From SIG578 sp964508295 (GTDB taxonomy: Bacteria > Bacillota > Clostridia > Oscillospirales > Ruminococcaceae): a DNA stretch of 21,821 nucleotides. Below are positions 13,718-19,927 of this stretch, one piece after another. The notes under the pieces were generated by a model. The model saw nothing but the letters and a program-made list of their open reading frames with translations, ran no database searches and was not told the origin of the DNA. Within the stretch, counting starts at the first letter, position 1. Each line of letters starts with the position of its first letter. Both the position numbers and the translations under genes were made by a program. The DNA lies in the NCBI GenBank assembly GCA_964508295.1, contig CAZDSQ010000029.1, forward strand, positions 1 to 21,821. The letters run 5' to 3'.

Positions 13718-15243
13718 TACTTCTCCTCCTTTGATTTGGTCATAAGCAGACCGATCTCTTCTTTGGTAGCAGTCCTTGCGTCAACAACGCCTGTGATGTG
13801 ACCTGAGCCGATAACCAGAATTCTGTCGCAAAGCTCCAAAAGAACGTCAAGGTCCTCACCAACAAAGATAACGGCAACGCCACGCTCTTTCTGCTGGTTT
13901 AAAAGATTGTATATGGTGTAAGAGGAGTTGATGTCAAGACCTCTTACGGGATAAGCCGCCATTAAAACGGTGGGTGCAGAGGCTATCTCTCTGCCGACCA
14001 GAACCTTTTGAACGTTACCGCCCGAAAGCTGACGGACGGGGGTTTCTGCATTGGGGGTTACAACCTCAAGGTCAGAAATGATGCGCTCTGCAAGGTCCTT
14101 GGGAGCTCTCCTCTGCAAAAACACCGATTTGCCCTTGCGGTAACTTCTGAGCATCATATTGTCGACTATGTCCATATTGCCGACAAGGCCCATACCGAGT
14201 CTGTCCTCGGGAACGAAGGAAAGACGAACCCCCAGTTCTCTTATCTGTAATGGGGTCTTATCCCTTAAATTGTCGTGAGTTTTTGTCTTGGGATTGTTGT
14301 AGATAATGCTTCCGCCGTCAAGATGCTGGAGACCTGCAATGGCCTCGAGTAATTCTCGCTGTCCCGAGCCTGCGATGCCCGCGATGCCGAGAATCTCGCC
14401 GCTCTTTGCGGTAAAGGATACGTTGTCAAGAAGCTTGATGCCCTCTCTGTTGTGACAGCTTATGCTGCTGACTACAAGCCTGTCCTCGCAGTCTTTAGGC
14501 TCGCCTCTTGCTATGTTGAGAGTGACTTTCTTTCCTACCATCATTTCAGTAAGCTCGCTCTCGTTAGTTTCCTTTGTGTTTACAGTTCCTATGTATTCGC
14601 CCTTTCTTAAGACCGAAACTCTGTCAGAAAGCGAAAGAACCTCGTGGAGTTTGTGGGTAATTATAATGATAGCCTTTCCGTCGTCACGCATTCTCCTAAG
14701 AATAGCGAAAAGCTTTTCGGTTTCCTGCGGGGTCAGAACGGCGGTAGGCTCGTCGAGGATAAGAATGTCAGCGCCGCGGTAAAGCACCTTGATTATTTCA
14801 ACAGTTTGTTTTTCGGAAACCGACATTTCGTGAATTTTCTTCATCGGGTCGATGTCAAAGCCGTACTTGTGGCTTATTTCTGCGACTTTTTTTGCCGCTT
14901 CCTTTATCTTGAACTTTTCCTTTCCCTTAAGGCCGAGGATAATGTTTTCGGTTGCCGAAAAAACATCAACAAGCTTAAAGTGCTGATGTATCATACCGAT
15001 CTTGTGGTCAAACGCGTCCTTGGGGCTGCGGATAACGACTTCCTCGCCGCCGATAAAGATCTGGCCGTGGTCTGGGAAATAAATTCCCGCCAGCATATTC
15101 ATAAGGGTGGTTTTGCCGCTGCCGTTTTCGCCGAGAATCGACAATATCTCTCCGCGCTCTACAGAAAGACAAACATCTCGGTTTGCAACAACGCTGCCAA
15201 AGGTTTTGGTAATGTTTTTAAGTTCTATTGCTGCAACTGCCAA
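13717..15243 (-). CDS. ABC transporter ATPase, double NBD (YufO/NupA-like)
   Basis: A 508-residue protein with two fused nucleotide-binding domains that powers nucleoside import. The first domain has Walker A GENGSGKTT (38-46), a signature in the form MSVSEKQ and Walker B ILILDEPTAVL. The second has the degenerate GIAGSGQRE in place of Walker A, a good LSGGNVQK signature and AAYPVRGLDI at the Walker B/D-loop position. This asymmetry is normal for the sugar/nucleoside family. The start is a TTG at 15243, placed after AGGAGG. No ATG exists before residue 48, so the TTG start is well supported. It follows the lipoprotein gene after a 131-base spacer containing hairpins, which may lower expression relative to the binding protein. 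Confidence 0.94.
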   Translation of the reverse strand: MAVAAIELKNITKTFGSVVANRDVCLSVERGEILSILGENGSGKTTLMNMLAGIYFPDHGQIFIGGEEVVIRSPKDAFDHKIGMIHQHFKLVDVFSATENIILGLKGKEKFKIKEAAKKVAEISHKYGFDIDPMKKIHEMSVSEKQTVEIIKVLYRGADILILDEPTAVLTPQETEKLFAILRRMRDDGKAIIIITHKLHEVLSLSDRVSVLRKGEYIGTVNTKETNESELTEMMVGKKVTLNIARGEPKDCEDRLVVSSISCHNREGIKLLDNVSFTAKSGEILGIAGIAGSGQRELLEAIAGLQHLDGGSIIYNNPKTKTHDNLRDKTPLQIRELGVRLSFVPEDRLGMGLVGNMDIVDNMMLRSYRKGKSVFLQRRAPKDLAERIISDLEVVTPNAETPVRQLSGGNVQKVLVGREIASAPTVLMAAYPVRGLDINSSYTIYNLLNQQKERGVAVIFVGEDLDVLLELCDRILVIGSGHITGVVDARTATKEEIGLLMTKSKEEK

Positions 15244-15330
15244 CTGTTTTTTCCTCCTAAAAAAAGTTTTAAGCCTTAAAAAGCGGCACTTTAAAACAAA
15301 TGCAATTTTTTAAAGTTTAAAACAGATTTA

Positions 15331-15354
15331 GGCGGGGCAGATTAGTGCCCCGCC
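15331..15354 (-). other. intercistronic hairpins between binding protein and ATPase genes
   Basis: GGCGGGGCA/TGCCCCGCC, a 9-bp G/C stem, lies 20 bases past the lipoprotein stop. Leftward it lacks a T-run (TAAATCTG follows), so it more likely protects the 3' end of the binding-protein message or partly attenuates. Downstream in the same spacer come ACTTTAAAA/TTTTAAAGT and a small TTTTAAG-G-CTTAAAA followed by T7 just before the ATPase ribosome site. This is a usual way to express binding protein in excess over the membrane parts. Confidence 0.65.
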
Positions 15355-15374
15355 CGTTTTTGCCAGGTTAATGA

Positions 15375-16643
15375 TTAGAATTTCTCGTTGAGGAGGGTAA
15401 TTCCGTCAATTCTGAGATCGAAGTAAGGAGCTGAACGCTTGGTCGACTCGGTGAAAGCACCGTTTTCGATAGCCTCGGTTTCAGGAATGTAGTCGCCCAT
15501 ATCGTCAACGTCAGCGGTGTAGGTTGTAAGAGCTTTTTCGCCAACAGTAAAGTTGTCGGTGTTGAATACGCTTACCTTGCCGCTCTTAAGGTCCTCAATA
15601 GCAGCCTTGATGGCGTCAACAGTGCCCTCAGCGGCAACGTCTTGATTGATTCCGGTAAGAACAACAGAGCCTTCAGCAATTCCGCCGCACCAGTCATCAG
15701 CAATCTCGGTGCCCTCTACAACGCTCTTGATGATGTAGTTGTAGTAGGGAGCCCAGTTGATAGCCGAGGAAACGATAAAGGTTTCGGGGCAGGATTCATA
15801 GGTGCTTCCGTTGTAGGAAACGTTGGGAACGCCTGCAGCCTCGCAAGCGCCGGGAGCGCCCATTGAGTCAGCGTGCTGGCTGATAAGAACGCAATTCTTG
15901 GAAATGAGAGCCTCAGCAGCGTTCTTCTCCTCGGTAGCATCGTACCAGGAGCCTGTGAACTGAACGTCCATAGTAACGGTGGGGCAAACGGATTTTGCGC
16001 CGAGATAGAAGGAGGTATAACCCGAGATAACCTCAGCATAGGTGAAAGCACCAACATAACCGATCTTTGCCTCTTCTGCGGTGATCTCGTTATTCTCAAT
16101 CATTTCGTTGAGTTTCATACCTGCGGCAATACCTGCAAGGTATCTGCCCTGGAAAATAGAAGCGAAAGCGTTGTGGTAGTTGTCGAGACCTTCGGTGTGA
16201 GCCTTGGTACCGGTAGCGTGGCAGAACTCAACATCGGGGAACTCTTTAGCGGCCTTGATCATAAAGGATTCGTGACCAAAGGAGTTAGCAAAGATAATGT
16301 CGCAGCCCTGGGTAGCAAGGTCCTTAGCGGCGGTGTAGCAGGCGTCGCCTTCGGGAACATTGGTTTTAATGATAACCTGCTCGTCGGTAAGACCTGCGGC
16401 TTCCTGTATAGCGTCAACAGCGTTGAGGAAGTTTAAGTCGTAGGTGGAGTTTTCATCGTGTAAGCAGATGAAACCGATCTTGAAATCCTCGGGAACAGTG
16501 TAGTCAACCTCGAGGGTGGGAGCAGCAAGAGGAGATTCGCTCATTCCGAGCAGTTCTTTGTTCTCTTCGTTGCAGCCGGTGAGAGCAACGCACATTGTCA
16601 GTGCCATTGCAAGAGTGGTGAGAAGTGCAATAACCTTTTTCAT
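15375..16643 (-). CDS. BMP-family substrate-binding lipoprotein (purine nucleoside)
   Basis: A 422-residue extracellular lipoprotein that captures substrate for the ABC importer. The signal peptide runs from a KK start through a hydrophobic core to a lipobox LTGC, with Cys24 as lipidation site. The BMP/PnrA-like domain spans about 50-360, opening with FKIGFICLHDENSTYD. The family binds purine or other nucleosides. It is longer than the 340-350 residues of TmpC/PnrA because of a C-terminal tail (about 365-422) with DDMGDYIPETEAIENG and FDLRIDGITLLNEKF, a form I associate with Clostridia. It is 45 bases after xpt with no terminator between, so it should be under the same riboswitch. AGGAGG precedes the ATG. 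Confidence 0.93.
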   Translation of the reverse strand: MKKVIALLTTLAMALTMCVALTGCNEENKELLGMSESPLAAPTLEVDYTVPEDFKIGFICLHDENSTYDLNFLNAVDAIQEAAGLTDEQVIIKTNVPEGDACYTAAKDLATQGCDIIFANSFGHESFMIKAAKEFPDVEFCHATGTKAHTEGLDNYHNAFASIFQGRYLAGIAAGMKLNEMIENNEITAEEAKIGYVGAFTYAEVISGYTSFYLGAKSVCPTVTMDVQFTGSWYDATEEKNAAEALISKNCVLISQHADSMGAPGACEAAGVPNVSYNGSTYESCPETFIVSSAINWAPYYNYIIKSVVEGTEIADDWCGGIAEGSVVLTGINQDVAAEGTVDAIKAAIEDLKSGKVSVFNTDNFTVGEKALTTYTADVDDMGDYIPETEAIENGAFTESTKRSAPYFDLRIDGITLLNEKF

Positions 16644-16688
16644 TTTTTATACCTCCTAAAATTTATGTAAATTAAAATTACATACAGC

Positions 16689-17261
16689 TTAAGCGCGAAA
16701 AGTTACCGACGAGTCGTCCATACTCTCGATAACTGCGAGGCTTTCGATTCGCACACCCTCGCCTCTTAATTTATCTCCGCCGCCCTGAAATGCCTTTTCA
16801 ATGGCAATGGCACAGCCAATTAGCTCGGCCCTCGACTGTTTTACAATGTCAAGCAGTCCGTGAAGCGCGCCGCCGACGGCAAGAAAATCGTCAACTATCA
16901 AAATGCGCTCGCCGCTACTTAGAAACCTCTTTTCGACTATCATATTGTAGTCGTTGCCGTGTGTGTAGGAATGAACGGGGGAGGAGTAAACGTCTCCCGA
17001 AAGGTTTTTTGAGGCGTGCTTTTTAGCAAAGAGAACAGGCAGACCCATAACAACACCTATCGCAGTCGCAATAGCGATGCCAGAGGCCTCAACCGTCAAA
17101 ATCTTCGTAGGCTTGTCCTTTCCAAAAAGGCGGTCGACCTCTTTTCCCATTTCGAGCATAAGCGCCGTGTCTATCTGATGATTTAAAAACGAGCTTACCT
17201 TAAGAATGTTTCCGGGGAAAACCTGCCCGTCTTTTTTTATGCGTTCTTCAAGAAGCTTCAT
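16689..17261 (-). CDS. xpt: xanthine phosphoribosyltransferase
   Basis: Converts xanthine (and, more poorly, guanine) plus PRPP to the nucleotide, for purine salvage in the cytoplasm. The 190 residues align along their whole length with B. subtilis Xpt: KVSSFLNHQID (21-31), TVEASGIAIA (56-65), VLFAKKHAS (76-84), the PRPP motif ILIVDDFLAVGGALHG (120-135), IEKAFQ and a final ESLAVIESMDD. GAGGTG precedes the ATG. It is the first gene of the operon and lies directly behind a guanine-class riboswitch with its terminator. Downstream is the BMP nucleoside importer, so uptake and salvage are joined. Confidence 0.96.
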   Translation of the reverse strand: MKLLEERIKKDGQVFPGNILKVSSFLNHQIDTALMLEMGKEVDRLFGKDKPTKILTVEASGIAIATAIGVVMGLPVLFAKKHASKNLSGDVYSSPVHSYTHGNDYNMIVEKRFLSSGERILIVDDFLAVGGALHGLLDIVKQSRAELIGCAIAIEKAFQGGGDKLRGEGVRIESLAVIESMDDSSVTFRA

Positions 17262-17274
17262 AAATGCACCTCAG

Positions 17275-17307
17275 AAAATAAAAAAACAGACTTAATAAAA
17301 GTCTGTT
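17275..17307 (-). terminator. riboswitch-controlled terminator upstream of xpt
   Basis: The 9-bp stem AACAGACTT/AAGTCTGTT (17307-17299 with 17293-17285) is followed by seven T residues, then ATTTT, ending just before the xpt ribosome site. Confidence 0.92.
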
Positions 17308-17430
17308 GCCAATTAAAACTCTGCCGCAAATGCAAATTACGAGTCCCAAAACCAATAGTCGCAACTGAACGGCGTGCGGTAGAAACAGCGGGACCATCTA
17401 TCCCGAAATATATTGGCAATTTATTAAGTT
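17275..17430 (-). promoter_or_regulatory. purine (guanine-class) riboswitch with expression platform
   Basis: Aptamer at 17352-17416: P1 CCAATA/TATTGG, P2 CGGGA/TCCCG with 7-base loop TAGATGG, junction GTTTCTACC, P3 starting CGCA and ending TGCG with a CCGTTCA-like loop, then GACTATTGG. The ligand-reading base is C (complement of 17358), which indicates guanine, hypoxanthine or xanthine rather than adenine. The loop GG and CC needed for loop-loop contact are present. P3 is imperfect near its loop. The platform is a terminator (17275-17307) and an antiterminator: the strand at 17429-17412 pairs with 17313-17306 (8 bp) and 17299-17290 (10 bp), bulging out six bases. It shares five bases with P1, so ligand binding should favour termination. 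Confidence 0.9.
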
Positions 17431-17443
17431 TTTCGACAAAAAT

Positions 17444-17472
17444 ATTGTAACACCACAGAAACAAACTGTCAA
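17444..17472 (-). promoter_or_regulatory. sigma-A promoter of the xpt operon
   Basis: Perfect TTGACA (17472-17467), 17-base spacer and TACAAT (17449-17444). The start is near 17437, eight bases before the antiterminator strand of the riboswitch begins, so the transcript opens directly into the switch. Confidence 0.9.
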
Positions 17473-17561
17473 CAAAAAAAACAAAAAATATTAAAAACAA
17501 CTGCGGGAAAAATGTGCTGTCGGCTCTCAAATTAAAATATAATGTTTTGGGAGATGATTTT

Positions 17562-18065
17562 ATGGATAAAAAACAAGCCGCTTGCAAATGTCCTTTTGAC
17601 CTTGCGGACACCCTTTGCCGCAGACCCGACGCGCTGGCAAGGGTAGAGGGCAGCGGGGGCTACCGTAATATAATTGGAACGGTTAGCTTTTACAAAACGA
17701 CGCGCGGCACGGTTGTCTATGCGCAAATCAGCGGTCTGCCGTCAGGGCGCGGCAAATGCAAGCACGGAATTTTCGCCTTTCACATTCACTCGGGGTCAGA
17801 ATGCCGAGGAAATTACGACGACCCCTTTTCCGCCGCAGGCACGCACTACAACCCAAGCGGCTGTGAGCACCCGCATCACGCGGGAGATATGCCGCCGCTT
17901 TTTGAGGCGAGCGGAGAGGCGGTGTCGGCATTTTTAACAGATAGATTTTCGGTGGACGAAATAGTCGGAAAAACCGTGATAATCCACTCGGGCGTTGATG
18001 ACTTTACAAGTCAGCCCGCAGGCAACGCAGGTGAAAAAATCGCCTGCGGGTTGATTTACTGTTGA
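17562..18065 (+). CDS. Cu/Zn superoxide dismutase family protein, cytosolic form
   Basis: A 167-residue SodC-family protein. All metal ligands are visible: His74 and His76 (FHIH), His95 (THYNP, bridging), His103, His106 and Asp109 (CEHPHHAGD), and His142 (IIHSG). Cys81 and Cys162 match the conserved disulfide. Three things are odd. There is no signal peptide, although most bacterial SodC is exported. The zinc loop between His103 and His106 is only two residues, where about eight are usual. The active-site arginine of the GNAGxRxACG motif is Lys159 (GNAGEKIACG). GGGAGATGA upstream supports this ATG over one at 17514. It is divergent from the xpt operon. The dismutase role is plausible but should not be assumed; metal storage or chaperoning is possible. 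Confidence 0.82.
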   Translation: MDKKQAACKCPFDLADTLCRRPDALARVEGSGGYRNIIGTVSFYKTTRGTVVYAQISGLPSGRGKCKHGIFAFHIHSGSECRGNYDDPFSAAGTHYNPSGCEHPHHAGDMPPLFEASGEAVSAFLTDRFSVDEIVGKTVIIHSGVDDFTSQPAGNAGEKIACGLIYC

Positions 18066-18090
18066 AATTTGTTGTTTAAGGCTTTATAAT
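18062..18090 (+). promoter_or_regulatory. sigma-A promoter of the Ldh2-family gene
   Basis: TTGAAA (18062-18067), 17-base spacer and TATAAT (18085-18090). The -35 overlaps the SodC-like stop codon, so the next gene has its own promoter. Confidence 0.82.
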
Positions 18091-18122
18091 ATAAAAAGGA
18101 AGAAAAAATCAGGAGGGAAATT

Positions 18123-19244
18123 ATGAGCTACATTCGCTATTCTTATGAGCAGCTTAAAACCTTTTGCTGCGATGCTTTTGAAAAGTTTGGCTTTACTAAA
18201 GACGAGGCGGAAAGCATAACCGACGTTCTGCTCCTTTCGGACGTTTACGGAATTGAGTCGCACGGTATGCAGAGATTGGTGCGCTATCACAAGGGCATTG
18301 AAAAGGGACTTATCAAGGTCGATGCCAAGCCCGAAATTGTTTTTGAAACACCTGTTTCCGCCGTCATTGACGGACACGACGGTATGGGCCAGCTGATTTC
18401 GATAGAGGCTATGAAGACCGCAATTAAAAAGGCAAAGCAAAGCGGAATGGCGGTTGTCAGCGTTAGAAACTCCAACCACTTCGGTATAGCGGGTTATTAT
18501 GCAAAAATGGCCTGCGATGAGGGGCTTGTCGGCTTTGCTATGACAAACTCCGAGGCAATTATGGTGCCGACATATTCGCGCCTTGCAATGCTCGGCTCAA
18601 ACCCCATTGCCATCTCTATGCCTGCCGAGCCTTATCCTTTTTTCTTTGACTCCTCAACAACTGTTGTAACAAGAGGAAAGCTCGAAATTTACAACAAGCT
18701 CTCAAAACCCCTACCTGACGGCTGGGCGCTTGACGAAAACGGCAAGCCCTGCACAGATGCTTCCCGAGTTCTCAAAAATATCGTCGGCAAAAACGGCGGC
18801 GGTATCGTTCCACTTGGTGGCGACACAGAACTACTCGGCGGACACAAGGGCTACGGCTACGGAATGCTCTGCGAGATATTCTGCTCGATATTCTCGGGCG
18901 GTCTTACCTCTAACCACACCCACACCGGCGGCAAGGGCGGCACCTGCCACGGCTTTATGGCAATAGATCCTGCGGTGTTTGGCGATGCTGAGGGTATGAA
19001 GGAGAGATTTTCGGCCTTCCTTAAGGAGCTTCGCGACGCTCCCAAGGCTGAGGGTGCCGAGAGAATTTACACCCACGGTGAAAAGGAAATTCTCGCCTCT
19101 GCCGACAGAATGAAGAACGGCATTGATGTTAATATCAACACCGTTGCCGAGATGAAGGACCTCTGCGATTATCTTGATATGGATAGCGTAAAGTATCTCG
19201 GAGAAGTCGATTTCTCAGCCGCAAAACAAAGCTCATATAAATAA
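18123..19244 (+). CDS. Ldh2/malate-lactate dehydrogenase family oxidoreductase
   Basis: A 373-residue NAD(P)-dependent oxidoreductase of the Ldh_2 family (malate, sulfolactate, ureidoglycolate, 2,3-diketo-L-gulonate and related 2-hydroxyacid dehydrogenases). Family marks are ESHGMQRL (His47), SVRNSNHFGIAGYY (His119), MLGSNPIAISMP, TVVTRGKLEIYNK and LLGGHKGYGYGM. The length is that of the family (330-370). A strong AGGAGGG precedes the ATG, with its own promoter. The family keeps substrate identity poorly in sequence, so I call it 2-hydroxyacid dehydrogenase only. Nearby pckG makes a malate/oxaloacetate link attractive, but that is inference. It is not obviously co-transcribed with pckG, which has its own promoter 600 bases further on. 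Confidence 0.9.
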   Translation: MSYIRYSYEQLKTFCCDAFEKFGFTKDEAESITDVLLLSDVYGIESHGMQRLVRYHKGIEKGLIKVDAKPEIVFETPVSAVIDGHDGMGQLISIEAMKTAIKKAKQSGMAVVSVRNSNHFGIAGYYAKMACDEGLVGFAMTNSEAIMVPTYSRLAMLGSNPIAISMPAEPYPFFFDSSTTVVTRGKLEIYNKLSKPLPDGWALDENGKPCTDASRVLKNIVGKNGGGIVPLGGDTELLGGHKGYGYGMLCEIFCSIFSGGLTSNHTHTGGKGGTCHGFMAIDPAVFGDAEGMKERFSAFLKELRDAPKAEGAERIYTHGEKEILASADRMKNGIDVNINTVAEMKDLCDYLDMDSVKYLGEVDFSAAKQSSYK

Positions 19245-19279
19245 GGAGTATTTTTAAATACAACATATAAATATGATTA

Positions 19280-19404
19280 GTAGGGGCAGGCGTCCCCGAC
19301 TGCCCGTTTAACCTTGCGGACAGTCCAGGATAAGTGAAGCTCCAAATCTTTGATTTGGCAAGCTGAACTTATGCAGTAGCGAAGCGGAGCAGGCCTGTCC
19401 CTAC
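19280..19404. repeat. 125-bp palindromic interspersed repeat
   Basis: The ends GTAGGGGCAGGC (19280-19291) and GCCTGTCCCTAC (19393-19404) are inverted with 11 of 12 matching. The interior holds a long hairpin at 19330-19372: ATAAGT/ACTTAT, a GA/GA internal pair, AGCT/AGCT, then CCAAATC/GATTTGG around TTT. There is no ORF. The left end recurs at 21806-21821 (14 of 16 bases), so the element is dispersed. GTAGGG(A)C(A/C)GGCGTCC-type repeats are familiar to me from gut Clostridia. Confidence 0.78.
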
Positions 19405-19432
19405 ATTTTTTAATAAGCCCTCAAAATTTTTA

Positions 19433-19450
19433 TCGTACATATATGTGCGA
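19433..19450. promoter_or_regulatory. 18-bp palindrome, possible operator
   Basis: TCGTACATATATGTGCGA is palindromic apart from one T-G pair. It lies 27 bases upstream of a TATAAT (19478-19483) that precedes the broken regulator gene, the usual place for an operator of a small HTH protein. It resembles the Firmicutes LexA site superficially but is two bases too long between half-sites. Confidence 0.45.
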
Positions 19451-19539
19451 ATTTCAACACTTTAGAAAAATATGCTGTATAATTAGCCTTAATAGACAAG
19501 TTTTATGAACGATAAACTTAAAATTAAGGAGAAATAAAA

Positions 19540-19678
19540 ATGAAAATTAATAATGATGACGAACCGAGTGCTTTTTTGTGATAATATTAAAAATCTAAGG
19601 AAAAGGGAAGGACTATCTAAAAAATGGCTAATTATTTCGGCAGGTATTACTTTTCTCAAAGTATGTAACTCGCTATGA
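19540..19678 (+). pseudogene. frameshifted remnant of a small XRE-type HTH regulator
   Basis: AAGGAG (19526-19531) and ATG 19540 open a frame reading MKINNDDEPSAF that stops at 19579-19581, right after a run of six T. One frame over, the text continues as FCDNIKNLRKREGLSKK, the start of a XRE/Cro-like HTH domain. A second shift after LSKK gives MANYFG (third frame) while GITFLK follows in the second. All frames then end by 19678. A family protein would need roughly 60-100 residues, so this looks like a gene broken at two points. Programmed slippage at the T-run is an alternative for the first break only. The terminator directly after it is intact. Confidence 0.6.
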
Positions 19679-19708
19679 CACTTTCAGAACTTGAAAGTGT
19701 CATTTTTT
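19676..19708 (+). terminator. rho-independent terminator after the HTH remnant
   Basis: The perfect 11-bp stem TGACACTTTCA/TGAAAGTGTCA around five bases is followed by TTTTTT. The stop codon of the second reading frame is the first three bases of the stem. Confidence 0.9.
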
Positions 19709-19728
19709 GATTTAAATAGCAAAACGGT

Positions 19729-19750
19729 GACAACTTCTTTACGAAGTGTC
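19729..19750. repeat. small hairpin like the one at 24-52
   Basis: GACAACTTC/GAAGTGTC pairs over 8 bp with one bulged A around TTTAC. The core CTTCTTTACGAAGTG matches CTTCCTTACGGAGTG near the left edge at 13 of 15 positions. The remaining DNA between here and the pckG promoter is A/T rich and shows nothing else I can name. Confidence 0.4.
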
Positions 19751-19864
19751 TCCCTTTTCATGCCTTTTTTTGTACCGCTTGTTACTTAGCGAAACTTTTT
19801 GTTATAAAATTATGGCAAAAAAAAGAAGATTTTTAAAATTGGTGTTAAATTTTTCTCAAATTTA

Positions 19865-19893
19865 TTGCTTTTTGTTTTTTCTTGGGGTATAAT
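19865..19893 (+). promoter_or_regulatory. sigma-A promoter of pckG
   Basis: TTGCTT (19865-19870), 17-base spacer ending GGGG, and TATAAT (19888-19893). It gives a leader of about 28 bases with AAGGAG at 19914-19919. Confidence 0.8.
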
Positions 19894-19927
19894 ATAAAAG
19901 GAAAAATTTTGATTAAGGAGAATTAGT

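Noticed and set aside
14644..15279. A 211-residue plus-strand open frame opposite the ABC ATPase gene
   Set aside because: It is antisense to conserved ATPase motifs, lacks a ribosome site and has no family resemblance.
17514..17561. A longer SodC-like protein starting at ATG 17514
   Set aside because: It has no ribosome site and adds no signal-peptide-like sequence, while ATG 17562 has GGGAGATGA at good spacing.
19433..19450. LexA (SOS) box upstream of the HTH remnant
   Set aside because: The half-sites are CGTACAT/ATGTGCG, spaced two bases wider than the 14-base Firmicutes consensus CGAAC-N4-GTTCG, and the third and fourth positions differ.
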